Shown one piece after another: positions 1 to 8,433 of a stretch of 64,000 nucleotides of DNA. The stretch covers positions 1 through 64,000 of the forward strand of contig CACHBR010000005.1 in NCBI GenBank assembly GCA_902578115.1, written 5' to 3'. The notes beneath the pieces are model-generated. The model did no database searches, was not told the origin of the DNA, and saw nothing but the letters and a program-made list of their open reading frames with translations. Positions within the stretch are counted from its first letter, which is position 1, and the number at the start of each line of letters is the position of its first letter. The stretch is from an uncultured Pelagibacteraceae bacterium. GTDB taxonomy: Bacteria > Pseudomonadota > Alphaproteobacteria > Pelagibacterales > Pelagibacteraceae. A program made the translations under genes and the position numbers.

Positions 1-498
1 CACAGCGATAAATATATTCAATGTGCAAAACTTTTAAGCAAACCTCAAAAAGCTAAATACCTGTGTCAATCGCTAGCGGAAAAAATTAATGAAAATTTCA
101 ATGACTTTAATCTTATCCTTTCCCCTGCAGTTGGCGGTATTGTAATCGGATATGAAATAGGTCGACTTTTAAATGTAGAAACTATTTTTGCAGAAAGAGT
201 AAATAAAATTTTTCAATTACGAAGAGGTTTTGAAATTAAAAAAAATCATAAAATTTTAATCATTGAAGATGTAATAACTACTGGAAAATCTAGTTTAGAA
301 TGTTCCGTTCTAGCTGAAAAGTTAGGTGCCGAGATTATTGGTTTTGCAAGTTTAATAGATAGATCTAATGGAAAAAGCAAAATTAATAAAAAAATTATTT
401 CGCAGGTTCAAATAGAAATCCCTACATTCACTGAAGAAAATATTCCTGAAAAACTTAAAAGAATTAAGGCAACCAAACCTGGGAGTAGAGATTTATGA
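1..498 (+). CDS. pyrE: Orotate phosphoribosyltransferase, C-terminal part (5' end outside window)
   Basis: The open frame runs from base 1 to a TGA at 496-498, so the N-terminus lies upstream of the window. PyrE joins orotate to PRPP to give OMP in pyrimidine synthesis. The PRPP-binding loop is visible as ILIIEDVITTGKSSLE near the middle of the fragment, the two acidic residues followed by TTGKS being characteristic of type I phosphoribosyltransferases. The segment SPAVGGIVIGYEIGR matches the family's PPi-loop region. The last codons overlap the start of pdxJ by 4 bp (ATGA), implying translational coupling. Another purine/pyrimidine phosphoribosyltransferase is possible but less likely given the length and motif spacing. 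Confidence 0.88.
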   Translation, partial: HSDKYIQCAKLLSKPQKAKYLCQSLAEKINENFNDFNLILSPAVGGIVIGYEIGRLLNVETIFAERVNKIFQLRRGFEIKKNHKILIIEDVITTGKSSLECSVLAEKLGAEIIGFASLIDRSNGKSKINKKIISQVQIEIPTFTEENIPEKLKRIKATKPGSRDL

Positions 499-1220
499 TG
501 TTAAAGCCAAAACTCGGTGTAAATATAGATCATGTTGCAACCGTAAGAAATGCAAGAGGAGAAGACTATCCTAGTCCTTTAAGGGCGGCTTTATTAGCGC
601 AAAAATCAGGAGCAGATTCAATTACAATACATTTAAGAGAAGATAGAAGACATATAAAAGATAATGATTTAATTAAAATAAACGAAAAACTTAAAATTCC
701 TCTTAACTTAGAAATGGCTCCGACAATAGAAATGCTTAAAATTTCACTAAAGCACAAACCAGATTACATTTGTATAGTCCCCGAAAAAAGAACTGAAATC
801 ACAACAGAAGGAGGTTTAAATTTGAAAAAAAATAAAAAATTATTAAAAAAGATTTTAAAAAAGTTTAAAGACAAAAAAATAAGATCAAGTTTATTTATCG
901 AACCAAAAATATCTGATATTAAAATTGCTAAGGATATAAATGCTGATTGCATTGAAATTCATACAGGTAAAATTTGTAATTTACTTAACAAGAATAAAAA
1001 TATTAAAAAAGAATTTATAAAAATTAAAACGGCAGTTAGTTATGCTAATATGATTGGATTAGAGGTGCATGCGGGGCATGGAATTAACTTTTCGTCTGCC
1101 AAAGTGTTATCTAAAATTAAAGGTATCAAAGAATTTAATATAGGACATTTTTTAATTGGAGAATCAATTTTTATAGGTCTTAAAAAAACAATAAAAACGT
1201 TTAGAAAAATTATTAAATAA
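495..1220 (+). CDS. pdxJ: Pyridoxine 5'-phosphate synthase
   Basis: PdxJ condenses 1-deoxyxylulose 5-phosphate with 3-amino-1-hydroxyacetone phosphate to make pyridoxine phosphate, the last ring-forming step of the DXP-dependent vitamin B6 route. The family signature VNIDHVATVRNARG lies at about residues 9-22, followed by the conserved ITIHLREDRRHI segment. EIHTG and EVHAGHG carry the C-terminal phosphate-binding region. At 241 aa it has normal family length. Two adjacent ATG codons (495 and 498) could start it; the first overlaps the pyrE stop. Its stop overlaps the argS ATG by one base (TAATG). Confidence 0.96.
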   Translation: MMLKPKLGVNIDHVATVRNARGEDYPSPLRAALLAQKSGADSITIHLREDRRHIKDNDLIKINEKLKIPLNLEMAPTIEMLKISLKHKPDYICIVPEKRTEITTEGGLNLKKNKKLLKKILKKFKDKKIRSSLFIEPKISDIKIAKDINADCIEIHTGKICNLLNKNKNIKKEFIKIKTAVSYANMIGLEVHAGHGINFSSAKVLSKIKGIKEFNIGHFLIGESIFIGLKKTIKTFRKIIK

Positions 1221-2944
1221 TGAATTTATTTGATTTATACACAAATAAGATAAAAAAAAAAATTATTAAAAATAAATCTATTTTTAATTTAAAAAATCAA
1301 AATGATATTAAAAATATTGTTGTGGAAACACCACCTGATAAATTTAATTTCGATTTATCTTCAAATGCTGCAATGATATTAGCTAAAAATATCAATAAAA
1401 ATCCAAGAGTTATTGCTGAACAATTAAAAGAGATATTACTTAAAGAAATTAAAGATTTTTCTTCTATAGAGATAGCTGGACCAGGTTTTCTCAATTTTAA
1501 AATAAATAATAATACATGGCAAAAAACAATAGATTCTATTTTAAAATCAAATAAAAGTTACGGATCAAATAAACTAAAAAAAAGTTTTAATATAGAATTT
1601 GTTTCTGCAAATCCTACTGGGCCCATGCACGTAGGTCACTGTCGTGGTGCTATATTTGGTGATGTTTTAAGCAATTTATTAATTTTTAACGGTGGTAAAG
1701 TTACAAAAGAATTTTATATAAATGATTATGGAAATCAAATTGAAAATTTTGTCAAGTCTGTTTATTTAAGAATAAGAGAAATTAAATTTAAAGAAAACTT
1801 TCCTGATAATAAAAGTTTATATAATGGAGAATACATTAAAGACATTGCAAATGCAGTTTTAAACAAATTAAAGAAAATTAAATTTGATAGTTATGAAAAA
1901 GATTTTGAGATATTAAAAAAAGAGTCATTAAATTACTCTTTAAATCTTATAAAATCTGATCTCAAGCTTTTAGGAGTAAAACATGACCTTTTTTTTTCAG
2001 AAACTAAAATGGTAAAAAACAAGTCTGTTGATAAAATAATTAAAATATTAAAAAAAAATAATTTTGTATTCGAAGGTTTTTTAGAGGCTCCTAGAGGTGA
2101 TGATTCTAGTTCTTGGAAAAAAACTAAAAGATTAATATTCAAGTCTTCAAGTTTTGGAGACGACACAGATAGAGCTTTACAAAAAAATGATGGAACGTGG
2201 ACATATTTTGCTAATGACATTGGTTATCATTCAACAAAACTAAATAAAAAATATGACAGTCTAATTAATATATTGGGCGCTGATCACATAGGATATATAA
2301 AAAGAATTTCAGCTGCAGTCAGCGCCATGTCCAATAATAAAATAAATTTGACCTGTAAAGTTTGTCAATTAGTAAAATTTTTAAAAAATGGAGAGCCCTT
2401 TAAAATGTCTAAGAGATCAGGAGATTTCTTTCCATTAAATAAATTATTAAAGGAGGTTAATAAAGATTCAATTAGATTTATGATGCTATATAGAAGCAAT
2501 GATGTTGAGTTAGAATTTGATTTTAAAAAAGTTTTAGAAAAAAATAAAGATAACCCAGTTTTTTATGTTCAGTATTGTTATGCTAGAATAAATTCTATAT
2601 TTAGAACTTTAAAAATTGATCCTTCAAAAAAAACAAGTCTTAGTTCTGTTGATTTTAAAATAAATAATTTTGAACAAAAACTTCTTAAAAAAATTATTGA
2701 ATGGCCTAAAGTTGTTGAGGTTGCTTCAAATAAAAAAGAACCTCATAGAATACCTTTTTATTTATATGAGCTTTCAACTCTATTTCATTCTTATTGGAGT
2801 AAGGGAAATGAAGATCCTAATTATAAGTTTATAAAGAATGGAAATATTGCAAACAAAGTTACATTAAAAATCTTTCAAATAATTTCAATAATTCTTGAGA
2901 ATGGCATGTTCATCTTAGGAGTTTCTTTACCAAAAAAAATGTAA
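1220..2944 (+). CDS. argS: Arginyl-tRNA synthetase
   Basis: Class I synthetase charging tRNA-Arg in the cytoplasm. The N-terminal additional domain is followed by the HIGH-type signature HVGH at residues 137-140 (in SANPTGPMHVGH). The KMSK loop is KMSKRSG from residue 395. The C-terminal third is the all-helical DALR anticodon-binding domain, and it ends LGVSLPKKM as usual for ArgS. Length 574 aa is normal for an alphaproteobacterial ArgS. It sits between pdxJ and a small membrane protein with 1-bp overlaps at both ends, so the genes read as one operon. Confidence 0.97.
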   Translation: MNLFDLYTNKIKKKIIKNKSIFNLKNQNDIKNIVVETPPDKFNFDLSSNAAMILAKNINKNPRVIAEQLKEILLKEIKDFSSIEIAGPGFLNFKINNNTWQKTIDSILKSNKSYGSNKLKKSFNIEFVSANPTGPMHVGHCRGAIFGDVLSNLLIFNGGKVTKEFYINDYGNQIENFVKSVYLRIREIKFKENFPDNKSLYNGEYIKDIANAVLNKLKKIKFDSYEKDFEILKKESLNYSLNLIKSDLKLLGVKHDLFFSETKMVKNKSVDKIIKILKKNNFVFEGFLEAPRGDDSSSWKKTKRLIFKSSSFGDDTDRALQKNDGTWTYFANDIGYHSTKLNKKYDSLINILGADHIGYIKRISAAVSAMSNNKINLTCKVCQLVKFLKNGEPFKMSKRSGDFFPLNKLLKEVNKDSIRFMMLYRSNDVELEFDFKKVLEKNKDNPVFYVQYCYARINSIFRTLKIDPSKKTSLSSVDFKINNFEQKLLKKIIEWPKVVEVASNKKEPHRIPFYLYELSTLFHSYWSKGNEDPNYKFIKNGNIANKVTLKIFQIISIILENGMFILGVSLPKKM

Positions 2945-3207
2945 TGTATAAAAAAATAGTAAACTCATTTCATTTTATATTCATTATTTTATTACTAAGT
3001 TATGTAATTATTGTTTATTTTTCTGAAGATGTTTCATTAAAAATTAATCAAAATAGATCCAATTATTCTAAAAATATAGAAACAAGAGTTTTTGAGATAC
3101 CTTTGCTTAAAAACGATACTGACAATGTAATAAATTTTAATTTACAGAATAATGTCGAAAAAAAAATTAAAAAAAGATATTTTTGGAATCTTCTAAAAGA
3201 TGAATAG
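2944..3207 (+). CDS. Small one-helix membrane protein in the SPOR-protein slot
   Basis: An 87-aa protein with one predicted membrane helix at about residues 9-27 (hydrophobic run beginning FHFIFIILLLSY) and a basic, Asn/Lys-rich C-terminal tail. In many alphaproteobacteria the position between argS and nagZ is held by a protein with an N-terminal membrane helix and a C-terminal SPOR (peptidoglycan-binding) domain. Here the tail is only about 60 residues and I see no SPOR-like repeat. It may be a shortened remnant or a lineage-specific replacement. It overlaps argS by 1 bp and nagZ by 8 bp, so it is under translational coupling and is probably expressed. Function unknown. Confidence 0.7.
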   Translation: MYKKIVNSFHFIFIILLLSYVIIVYFSEDVSLKINQNRSNYSKNIETRVFEIPLLKNDTDNVINFNLQNNVEKKIKKRYFWNLLKDE

Positions 3208-4147
3208 AAAAGCAGCTATAATAAGTATTAAAGGTACGAAATTAAGTTCCTTAGAAAAGAGTCTTTTAAAAAAAGAAAAACCTTGGGGAGTAATTTTATT
3301 TAAAAGAAATATAGTTTCTTTTAAACAAACTTCATCTTTAACAAAAACAATAAGAAGATGTATGAATGACCCTTTTTACCCAATATTAATTGATGAAGAG
3401 GGAGGTAAAGTGTCAAGATTGTCAGAACTTTTTAGTACAAGGGAATTTTCTCAATCTTTTTTTGGCGAATTATTCAAAAAAAATAAAATAAAAGGGAAAT
3501 TAATTTATAAATATTATCTAGAAACAATGTGTAATATTTTAATAGAACTAGGAATTAATATTAATACCATTCCAGTTATGGATTTGTTGCAAAAATCCAC
3601 ACATGAAATTATAAAAGACAGATCATTTTCTGATGAGGTTAATACAGTAAAATCTTTGGGAAGACTTTGTATTTCCTTTTTAAAAAAGAAAAAAATTGCA
3701 TCAGTCGCCAAACACGTTCCTGGTCATGGTTGTGCTAGTGCAGATAGTCATCACAAATTACCTGTTGTGAATAAAAAAACAAATAAATTATATAATGATG
3801 ATTTTAAGCTTTTTAAAAATTTAAATTCTAATTTTATGATGACTGCGCACATTCTCTATAAAAACATAGATTCAAAAAATTTAGCTACTTTTTCTACCTA
3901 TATAATTAAAAATATAATAAGAAAAAAACTTAATTTTAATGGTATTTTAATTTCCGATGATATTTCAATGAAAGCATTAAGTAGTAATTTATGTTTAAAT
4001 GCAGATAAAGCACTTAATGCAGGTTGTAATTTAGTATTGTATTGTAAAGGTGATATTAAAGAATCAAGAAAACTATTAAAGAATTTAAGATTTATAGATA
4101 ATTTTACTCAAAAAAAAACTTATCAATTCTATGATTTTTTAAGATAA
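3200..4147 (+). CDS. nagZ: Beta-N-acetylhexosaminidase, glycoside hydrolase family 3
   Basis: NagZ removes GlcNAc from anhydro-muropeptides during cytoplasmic peptidoglycan recycling. Family signatures are present: LIDEEGGKVSRL (consensus IDQEGGRVxRL), KHVPGHG at residues 171-177 followed by DSHHKLPVV, and ISDDISM with the presumed nucleophile Asp253. Length 315 aa is near the short end of the family (about 330). There is no signal peptide, consistent with cytoplasmic action. The 8-bp overlap with the preceding membrane protein and the scpA gene 10 bp downstream place it in a long forward operon. Confidence 0.95.
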   Translation: MNRKAAIISIKGTKLSSLEKSLLKKEKPWGVILFKRNIVSFKQTSSLTKTIRRCMNDPFYPILIDEEGGKVSRLSELFSTREFSQSFFGELFKKNKIKGKLIYKYYLETMCNILIELGININTIPVMDLLQKSTHEIIKDRSFSDEVNTVKSLGRLCISFLKKKKIASVAKHVPGHGCASADSHHKLPVVNKKTNKLYNDDFKLFKNLNSNFMMTAHILYKNIDSKNLATFSTYIIKNIIRKKLNFNGILISDDISMKALSSNLCLNADKALNAGCNLVLYCKGDIKESRKLLKNLRFIDNFTQKKTYQFYDFLR

Positions 4148-4156
4148 TATTAAAAA

Positions 4157-4924
4157 ATGGAATCAAATATTAATAATTCGATATCTGTAGATATTCCAAA
4201 TTATTCTGGCCCTCTTGAAACTCTTCTTGATCTAGCAAAAAAACAGAAAGTTGACTTAACACAAATTTCAGTAACAAAACTAGCTGACGAGTTTTCTGAT
4301 TATATAAAAAACTTTAAAGATAAAAATTTAGATTTAGCCTTCGAATATCTTCTCATGGCTACATGGCTTACTTATTTAAAATCTCGACTACTTTTACCAG
4401 AAGAAGATGATGATAATTTTAAAGCTTCTGAAATAGCTCTGAAACTTAAAATACAATTAAAAAAACTTGAATTAATAAGATTATTATCTGATGAATTGTT
4501 AAAAAGAAAAAGGGTAGGGAGAGATATTTTTTACAGGGGAACAAAGGGAGGAATAAGATCAATTAAAAATCCAGTTTATAAAGTTACTTTGTATGAGCTT
4601 TTAAAAGCATATTCTCTAGTAAAAACGCAATCTATATTTCAAAAAATTGATATACCCAAATTACCAGTAATGACAACACAAGAAGGTATTAAACAAATTA
4701 AAGATAATATGAATGTCATTGAAGATTGGAAAAAGATAAATGAATTAATACCTGAAGCTTTTAATAAATCAGTAAAATCTAAAAAAAGTGGTCTTGCCTC
4801 AATCTTTACTGCAAGTTTGGAGTTAACCAAGGACGGTATTATTAACATTATGCAAGAAAAATTATTTAGTGATATTTTAATTAAAAAATCCTCTCATATT
4901 CCGATGAGGTTAAAAAATAAATAA
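4157..4924 (+). CDS. scpA: Segregation and condensation protein A (kleisin)
   Basis: ScpA is the kleisin that bridges SMC heads in the SMC-ScpAB chromosome-condensation complex. The N-terminal kleisin segment reads FSGPLETLLDLAKKQKVDL-like (here NYSGPLETLLDLAKKQKVD), followed by the LAxEYLLMAxWLxYLKSRLLLP motif around residues 60-80. This is the most diagnostic part of ScpA. A C-terminal winged-helix region ends near residue 250. Length 255 aa is typical. It is followed after 5 bp by scpB, its obligate partner. Confidence 0.95.
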   Translation: MESNINNSISVDIPNYSGPLETLLDLAKKQKVDLTQISVTKLADEFSDYIKNFKDKNLDLAFEYLLMATWLTYLKSRLLLPEEDDDNFKASEIALKLKIQLKKLELIRLLSDELLKRKRVGRDIFYRGTKGGIRSIKNPVYKVTLYELLKAYSLVKTQSIFQKIDIPKLPVMTTQEGIKQIKDNMNVIEDWKKINELIPEAFNKSVKSKKSGLASIFTASLELTKDGIINIMQEKLFSDILIKKSSHIPMRLKNK

Positions 4925-4929
4925 AATTT

Positions 4930-5616
4930 ATGAAAAAAGATATTGAACACAACATCATCAATTTTCCTCAAAAAAAAACTAAACTTGAAAAAGAAGTAGA
5001 GGCAATTATATTTGCTGCTGAAGAACCTCTTGATGTTGAAACTATAGAAGAAAGGATTGGTACTAGAAGTAATATAAAAAAAATATTAGAAAATTTACAA
5101 AATGAGTATGCAAATAGGGGTATAAACTTAGTATGTGTTTCCAATAAATGGATTTTTAGGACTGCTCTTGATGTGTCTAAACTTATGTCCTTGCAAAAAT
5201 CTCAACAAAGAAAACTATCAAAAGCAACCATTGAGACGTTGTCTATTATTGTTTATCATCAACCTGTTACAAGATCAGAAATAGAAGAAATAAGGGGTGT
5301 TGCTTTTGCATCAAATACTCTTGAAATTTTATTGGAGTTAGATTGGGTTAAACCTGCTGGTCGAAAAAATGTTCCTGGGAAACCTATCCAATATGCAACA
5401 ACTGAGAATTTTCTTAATCATTTTAATATTAAAAAATTGTCAGATCTTCCCACAGTGGACGAACTATCTTCAGCAGGCTTAATCGATCCTGGATCTGTAG
5501 ATTCATCAATTTTTGGAACAGGTAAATTCTTCAAGGAACAATCACAAGATAAGAAGGATAATATTTATTCTGACGTAGATGATGTATTAAAACAAACTAA
5601 TAAAATTGAAGAATAA
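4930..5616 (+). CDS. scpB: Segregation and condensation protein B
   Basis: ScpB dimerises and binds ScpA within the SMC complex. Two winged-helix domains are visible: LEKEVEAIIFAAEEPL at about residues 19-34, and KLSKATIETLSIIVYHQPVTRSEIEEIRG-type sequence around residues 94-120, a hallmark of the family (segment IVYHQPVTRSEIE). The C-terminal tail after about residue 185 is acidic and low in complexity. Length 228 aa is normal. It lies directly behind scpA; a 40-bp gap separates it from tatA. Confidence 0.95.
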   Translation: MKKDIEHNIINFPQKKTKLEKEVEAIIFAAEEPLDVETIEERIGTRSNIKKILENLQNEYANRGINLVCVSNKWIFRTALDVSKLMSLQKSQQRKLSKATIETLSIIVYHQPVTRSEIEEIRGVAFASNTLEILLELDWVKPAGRKNVPGKPIQYATTENFLNHFNIKKLSDLPTVDELSSAGLIDPGSVDSSIFGTGKFFKEQSQDKKDNIYSDVDDVLKQTNKIEE

Positions 5617-5656
5617 TTATATTTATTTAATTGCTTTTTTTGTATAGAGTACCCCT

Positions 5657-5854
5657 ATGGGTATAAGTTTTTGGCAAATAGCTATTGTAGTCGTACTAGT
5701 CGTTTTACTTTTTGGTAGAGGTAAAATTTCAAGTTTAATGGGTGATGTAGCTAAAGGAATTAAGAGTTTTAAAAAAGGAATGTCTTCAGATGATAACAAT
5801 CAATCAAATTTAGAAGACAAAAAAGACGAAGATTCTAATTCTCAAAATAAATAA
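5657..5854 (+). CDS. tatA: Twin-arginine translocase subunit TatA
   Basis: TatA forms the size-adaptable pore of the Tat pathway for folded proteins in the inner membrane. The 65-aa protein has one N-terminal membrane helix ([16 protein letters not shown]) followed by [24 protein letters not shown], the classic TatA hinge and amphipathic helix, then an acidic tail. Start ATG at 5657 is preceded by a 40-bp gap after scpB, one of the larger spaces here, so tatABC may have its own promoter. A twin-arginine M48 lipoprotein at 60959 is a likely client. Confidence 0.96.
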   Translation: MGISFWQIAIVVVLVVLLFGRGKISSLMGDVAKGIKSFKKGMSSDDNNQSNLEDKKDEDSNSQNK

Positions 5855-5860
5855 TTATCA

Positions 5861-6094
5861 ATGCCACAAATCGGATGGTTTGAATTACTAATTGTTGTTT
5901 TAGTAGCTATTTTAGTCATTGGTCCTAAAGACTTTCCAATTGTATTAAAAAAAGTCGGTAGTTGGATTGGCACAACAAAAAGATATTTTTCAGATATTCA
6001 ACACAAAGTTAATCAATCTATAGATGAAGAAGAAACAGTAGAAAAAAAATATTCAAAAGAGAACGAAAAAAATTCGGATGAACAAAAACAATAA
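5861..6094 (+). CDS. tatB: Twin-arginine translocase subunit TatB
   Basis: TatB with TatC forms the receptor for twin-arginine signal peptides. The N-terminus MPQIGWFELLIVVLVAILVIGPKD contains the TatB-type Glu8 before the helix and the GPKDFP hinge that separates TatB from TatA. The amphipathic helix follows, then a Lys/Glu-rich tail. At 77 aa it is shorter than most TatB proteins (120-200 aa), which fits genome streamlining. The last 17 bp overlap tatC in another frame. Confidence 0.93.
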   Translation: MPQIGWFELLIVVLVAILVIGPKDFPIVLKKVGSWIGTTKRYFSDIQHKVNQSIDEEETVEKKYSKENEKNSDEQKQ

Positions 6095-6839
6095 CGATCA
6101 AAATACTATTACAGGACATCTTACAGAATTAAGATCAAGATTAATTAAATCTTTAATATTTATTTTTATAATATTTATTTTTGGATACGTTTTTGCAGAA
6201 TATATTTATAGTTTTTTACTTGAACCTTATGCAAAAGCTGTAAAAAATGATGGTATAGAGAGAAGACTAATATTCACTGCATTGCATGAAACGTTTATAA
6301 CGTATTTGAAACTTGCTTTCTTCGTAGCTCTTTTACTTGGAAGCCCAATCTTTTTAACACAGTTGTGGAAATTTATTGCCCCAGGTCTTTATAAAAATGA
6401 AAAAAAGGCATTGCTACCTTATCTTATTGCTACCCCAATACTTTTCTTATTAGGCGGCATGCTTGTTTATTATTTGGTTATGCCTTTAGCTATCAAGTTT
6501 TTTTTAACTTTTGAAACGACTGGTCAAATTAACAACCTTCCAATTCAACTAGAAGCTAAAGTTAATGAATATCTTTCATTAATAATGAGATTAATATTTG
6601 CATTCGGATTAAGTTTTCAACTTCCAGTATTATTAAATTTATTAGCTAGAGTAGGAGCTATAGATTCTAAGTATTTAAAAGAAAGAAGAAGGTACTTTAT
6701 AGTAATCATTTTTGCAGCTGCAGCTATTCTTACTCCACCTGATCCAATTACTCAAATTGGTTTAGCAATACCGTTATTGATACTATATGAATTATCTATA
6801 TTATCAGTGAAATTAACGGAAAAGAAAAATAATGCATAA
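6078..6839 (+). CDS. tatC: Sec-independent protein translocase TatC
   Basis: TatC is the six-helix inner-membrane receptor core of the Tat system. The N-terminal family motif HLTELRSRL is at about residues 13-21, followed by helix 1 and the LxETFxxYLK-type segment (ALHETFITYLKLA). PIFLTQLWKFIAPGLYKNEKK and the late helix segment ILTPPDPITQ are also diagnostic. Length 253 aa is normal. It overlaps tatB by 17 bp at the start and serS by 8 bp at the end. Confidence 0.97.
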   Translation: MNKNNNDQNTITGHLTELRSRLIKSLIFIFIIFIFGYVFAEYIYSFLLEPYAKAVKNDGIERRLIFTALHETFITYLKLAFFVALLLGSPIFLTQLWKFIAPGLYKNEKKALLPYLIATPILFLLGGMLVYYLVMPLAIKFFLTFETTGQINNLPIQLEAKVNEYLSLIMRLIFAFGLSFQLPVLLNLLARVGAIDSKYLKERRRYFIVIIFAAAAILTPPDPITQIGLAIPLLILYELSILSVKLTEKKNNA

Positions 6840-8079
6840 CATTAAACTTTTAAGAGAAAAACCTGATTTTTTTAAAAAAAAGTTTCAAGAAAGAAATATT
6901 AAATTAAATATAGACGATTTATTAAATTTAGATAAAAAAAATAGAGAAATAATTAACAAAAAAGAAAAATTAGAACAAGAAAGGAAAATTATCTCTAAAA
7001 ATAAAGATGAGGAAAAGTTTAAAAAATCAAAACAAATCTCAAATGAAATTAAGAAATTAGAAAATGATTTAGAAGTATTAAAAGACGGTATAAATAAAAT
7101 ATTATATTTTCTTCCCAATATAGCTCTTGATGATGTTCCAATTGGATCAGATGAAAAATTTAATAAGGAACTAAGAAAAGTTGGAAAGATCCCTAATTTT
7201 AAATTCAAACCTAAATCTCATTATGAAATAGGAAAAAACTTAAATTTAATGGATTTTGATGTGGCTGCTAGAACCTCAGGAGCAAGATTTGTGTTTTTGA
7301 AAGGTAATTTAGCAAAGCTTGAAAGGGCGATATCTGATTTTATGCTCGATATACATACAAAAAAATTTGACTATCTTGAAATTTCACCACCGTTAATAGC
7401 TTCTTTTGATGCTATGTTTGGGACAGGCCAATTACCTAAATTTGAAAATGATCAATTTGAAATTAAATTTGATGACGAAAAAAATAGAAAATTTTTAATT
7501 CCAACAGCTGAAGTAATCTTAACTAACATGATAAGAGAAAAGCAATTATTATATGAGGAATTACCATTAAGATTTGTTGCTTCTACAGCTTGTTTTAGAA
7601 AAGAAGCTGGTAGCTATGGTAAAGATACAAAAGGAATGTTGAGACAACACCAATTTTATAAAGTTGAACTAGTAAGTATAGTTGAACCCGATAAGTGCAA
7701 TGAAGAATTGAATAGAATGACCTCATGCGCCGAATATATTCTTAAAGAATTAAAATTACCTTACAGATCTATTTTGCTTTCTTCTGGTGATATGGGTTTT
7801 AGTGCTGAAAAAACAATTGATTTAGAAGTTTGGATACCGTCTGAAAAAAATTATAGAGAAATTTCAAGTTGTTCTTCTTGTGGACAATTTCAGTCCAGAA
7901 GAATGAAAACCAAATTTAAAAAAAAGAATCAAACAGATTTTCCTTGTACTCTTAATGGTTCTGGTTTGGCAGTAGGTAGAACTCTAATAGCAATAATGGA
8001 AAATTACCAGGATTCAGATGGCAGAGTGGTTATTCCTGACGTGCTAAGACCATACATGAATGATTTAGATAAAATTTAG
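6832..8079 (+). CDS. serS: Seryl-tRNA synthetase
   Basis: Class II synthetase charging tRNA-Ser (and selenocysteine tRNA where present). The first ~110 residues form the long antiparallel coiled-coil arm rich in Lys/Glu. The catalytic domain shows motif 2 in FRKEAGSYGKDTKGMLRQHQF and motif 3 in NGSGLAVGRTLIAIMENYQ, both typical of SerS. Length 415 aa is normal. It lies directly behind tatC, an order common in alphaproteobacteria. Confidence 0.97.
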   Translation: MHNIKLLREKPDFFKKKFQERNIKLNIDDLLNLDKKNREIINKKEKLEQERKIISKNKDEEKFKKSKQISNEIKKLENDLEVLKDGINKILYFLPNIALDDVPIGSDEKFNKELRKVGKIPNFKFKPKSHYEIGKNLNLMDFDVAARTSGARFVFLKGNLAKLERAISDFMLDIHTKKFDYLEISPPLIASFDAMFGTGQLPKFENDQFEIKFDDEKNRKFLIPTAEVILTNMIREKQLLYEELPLRFVASTACFRKEAGSYGKDTKGMLRQHQFYKVELVSIVEPDKCNEELNRMTSCAEYILKELKLPYRSILLSSGDMGFSAEKTIDLEVWIPSEKNYREISSCSSCGQFQSRRMKTKFKKKNQTDFPCTLNGSGLAVGRTLIAIMENYQDSDGRVVIPDVLRPYMNDLDKI

Positions 8080-8138
8080 CAATTATTGTTAAAATTTGGT
8101 TGTCTAAATAATATTATTAATATATTTATTCTTACATT

Positions 8139-8426
8139 ATGAGTTCAAATTTTGCACAATTTATACCACTTATACTAATATTTGTTATTTTCTATTTTTT
8201 CCTAATAAGACCTCAACAAAAGAAAGTAAGAGAGCATAAAACAATGACTCAAAATTTAAAAAGAGGAGACGAGGTTATAACATCAGGTGGCATAATCGGA
8301 ACAGTAGACAGAGTTTTTGAAGATGATCGTATAGAGCTAAATATTTCTGAAGGAGTGAAAGTACAAGTAATCAAGAATACAATACAGGGTCACCTAAAAA
8401 AAGAGACAAAAGAGACAAAAAAATAA
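8139..8426 (+). CDS. yajC: Preprotein translocase subunit YajC
   Basis: YajC is a small inner-membrane partner of SecDF. It has one N-terminal membrane helix (FIPLILIFVIFYFFLIRPQQKK), where the FLIRPQQKK motif marks the family. A small cytoplasmic domain follows (RGDEVITSGGIIGTV, consensus GDxVxTxGGIxGxV). Length 95 aa is typical. It is followed after 7 bp by secD, the standard yajC-secD-secF order. Confidence 0.96.
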   Translation: MSSNFAQFIPLILIFVIFYFFLIRPQQKKVREHKTMTQNLKRGDEVITSGGIIGTVDRVFEDDRIELNISEGVKVQVIKNTIQGHLKKETKETKK

Positions 8427-8433
8427 ACTTTTT

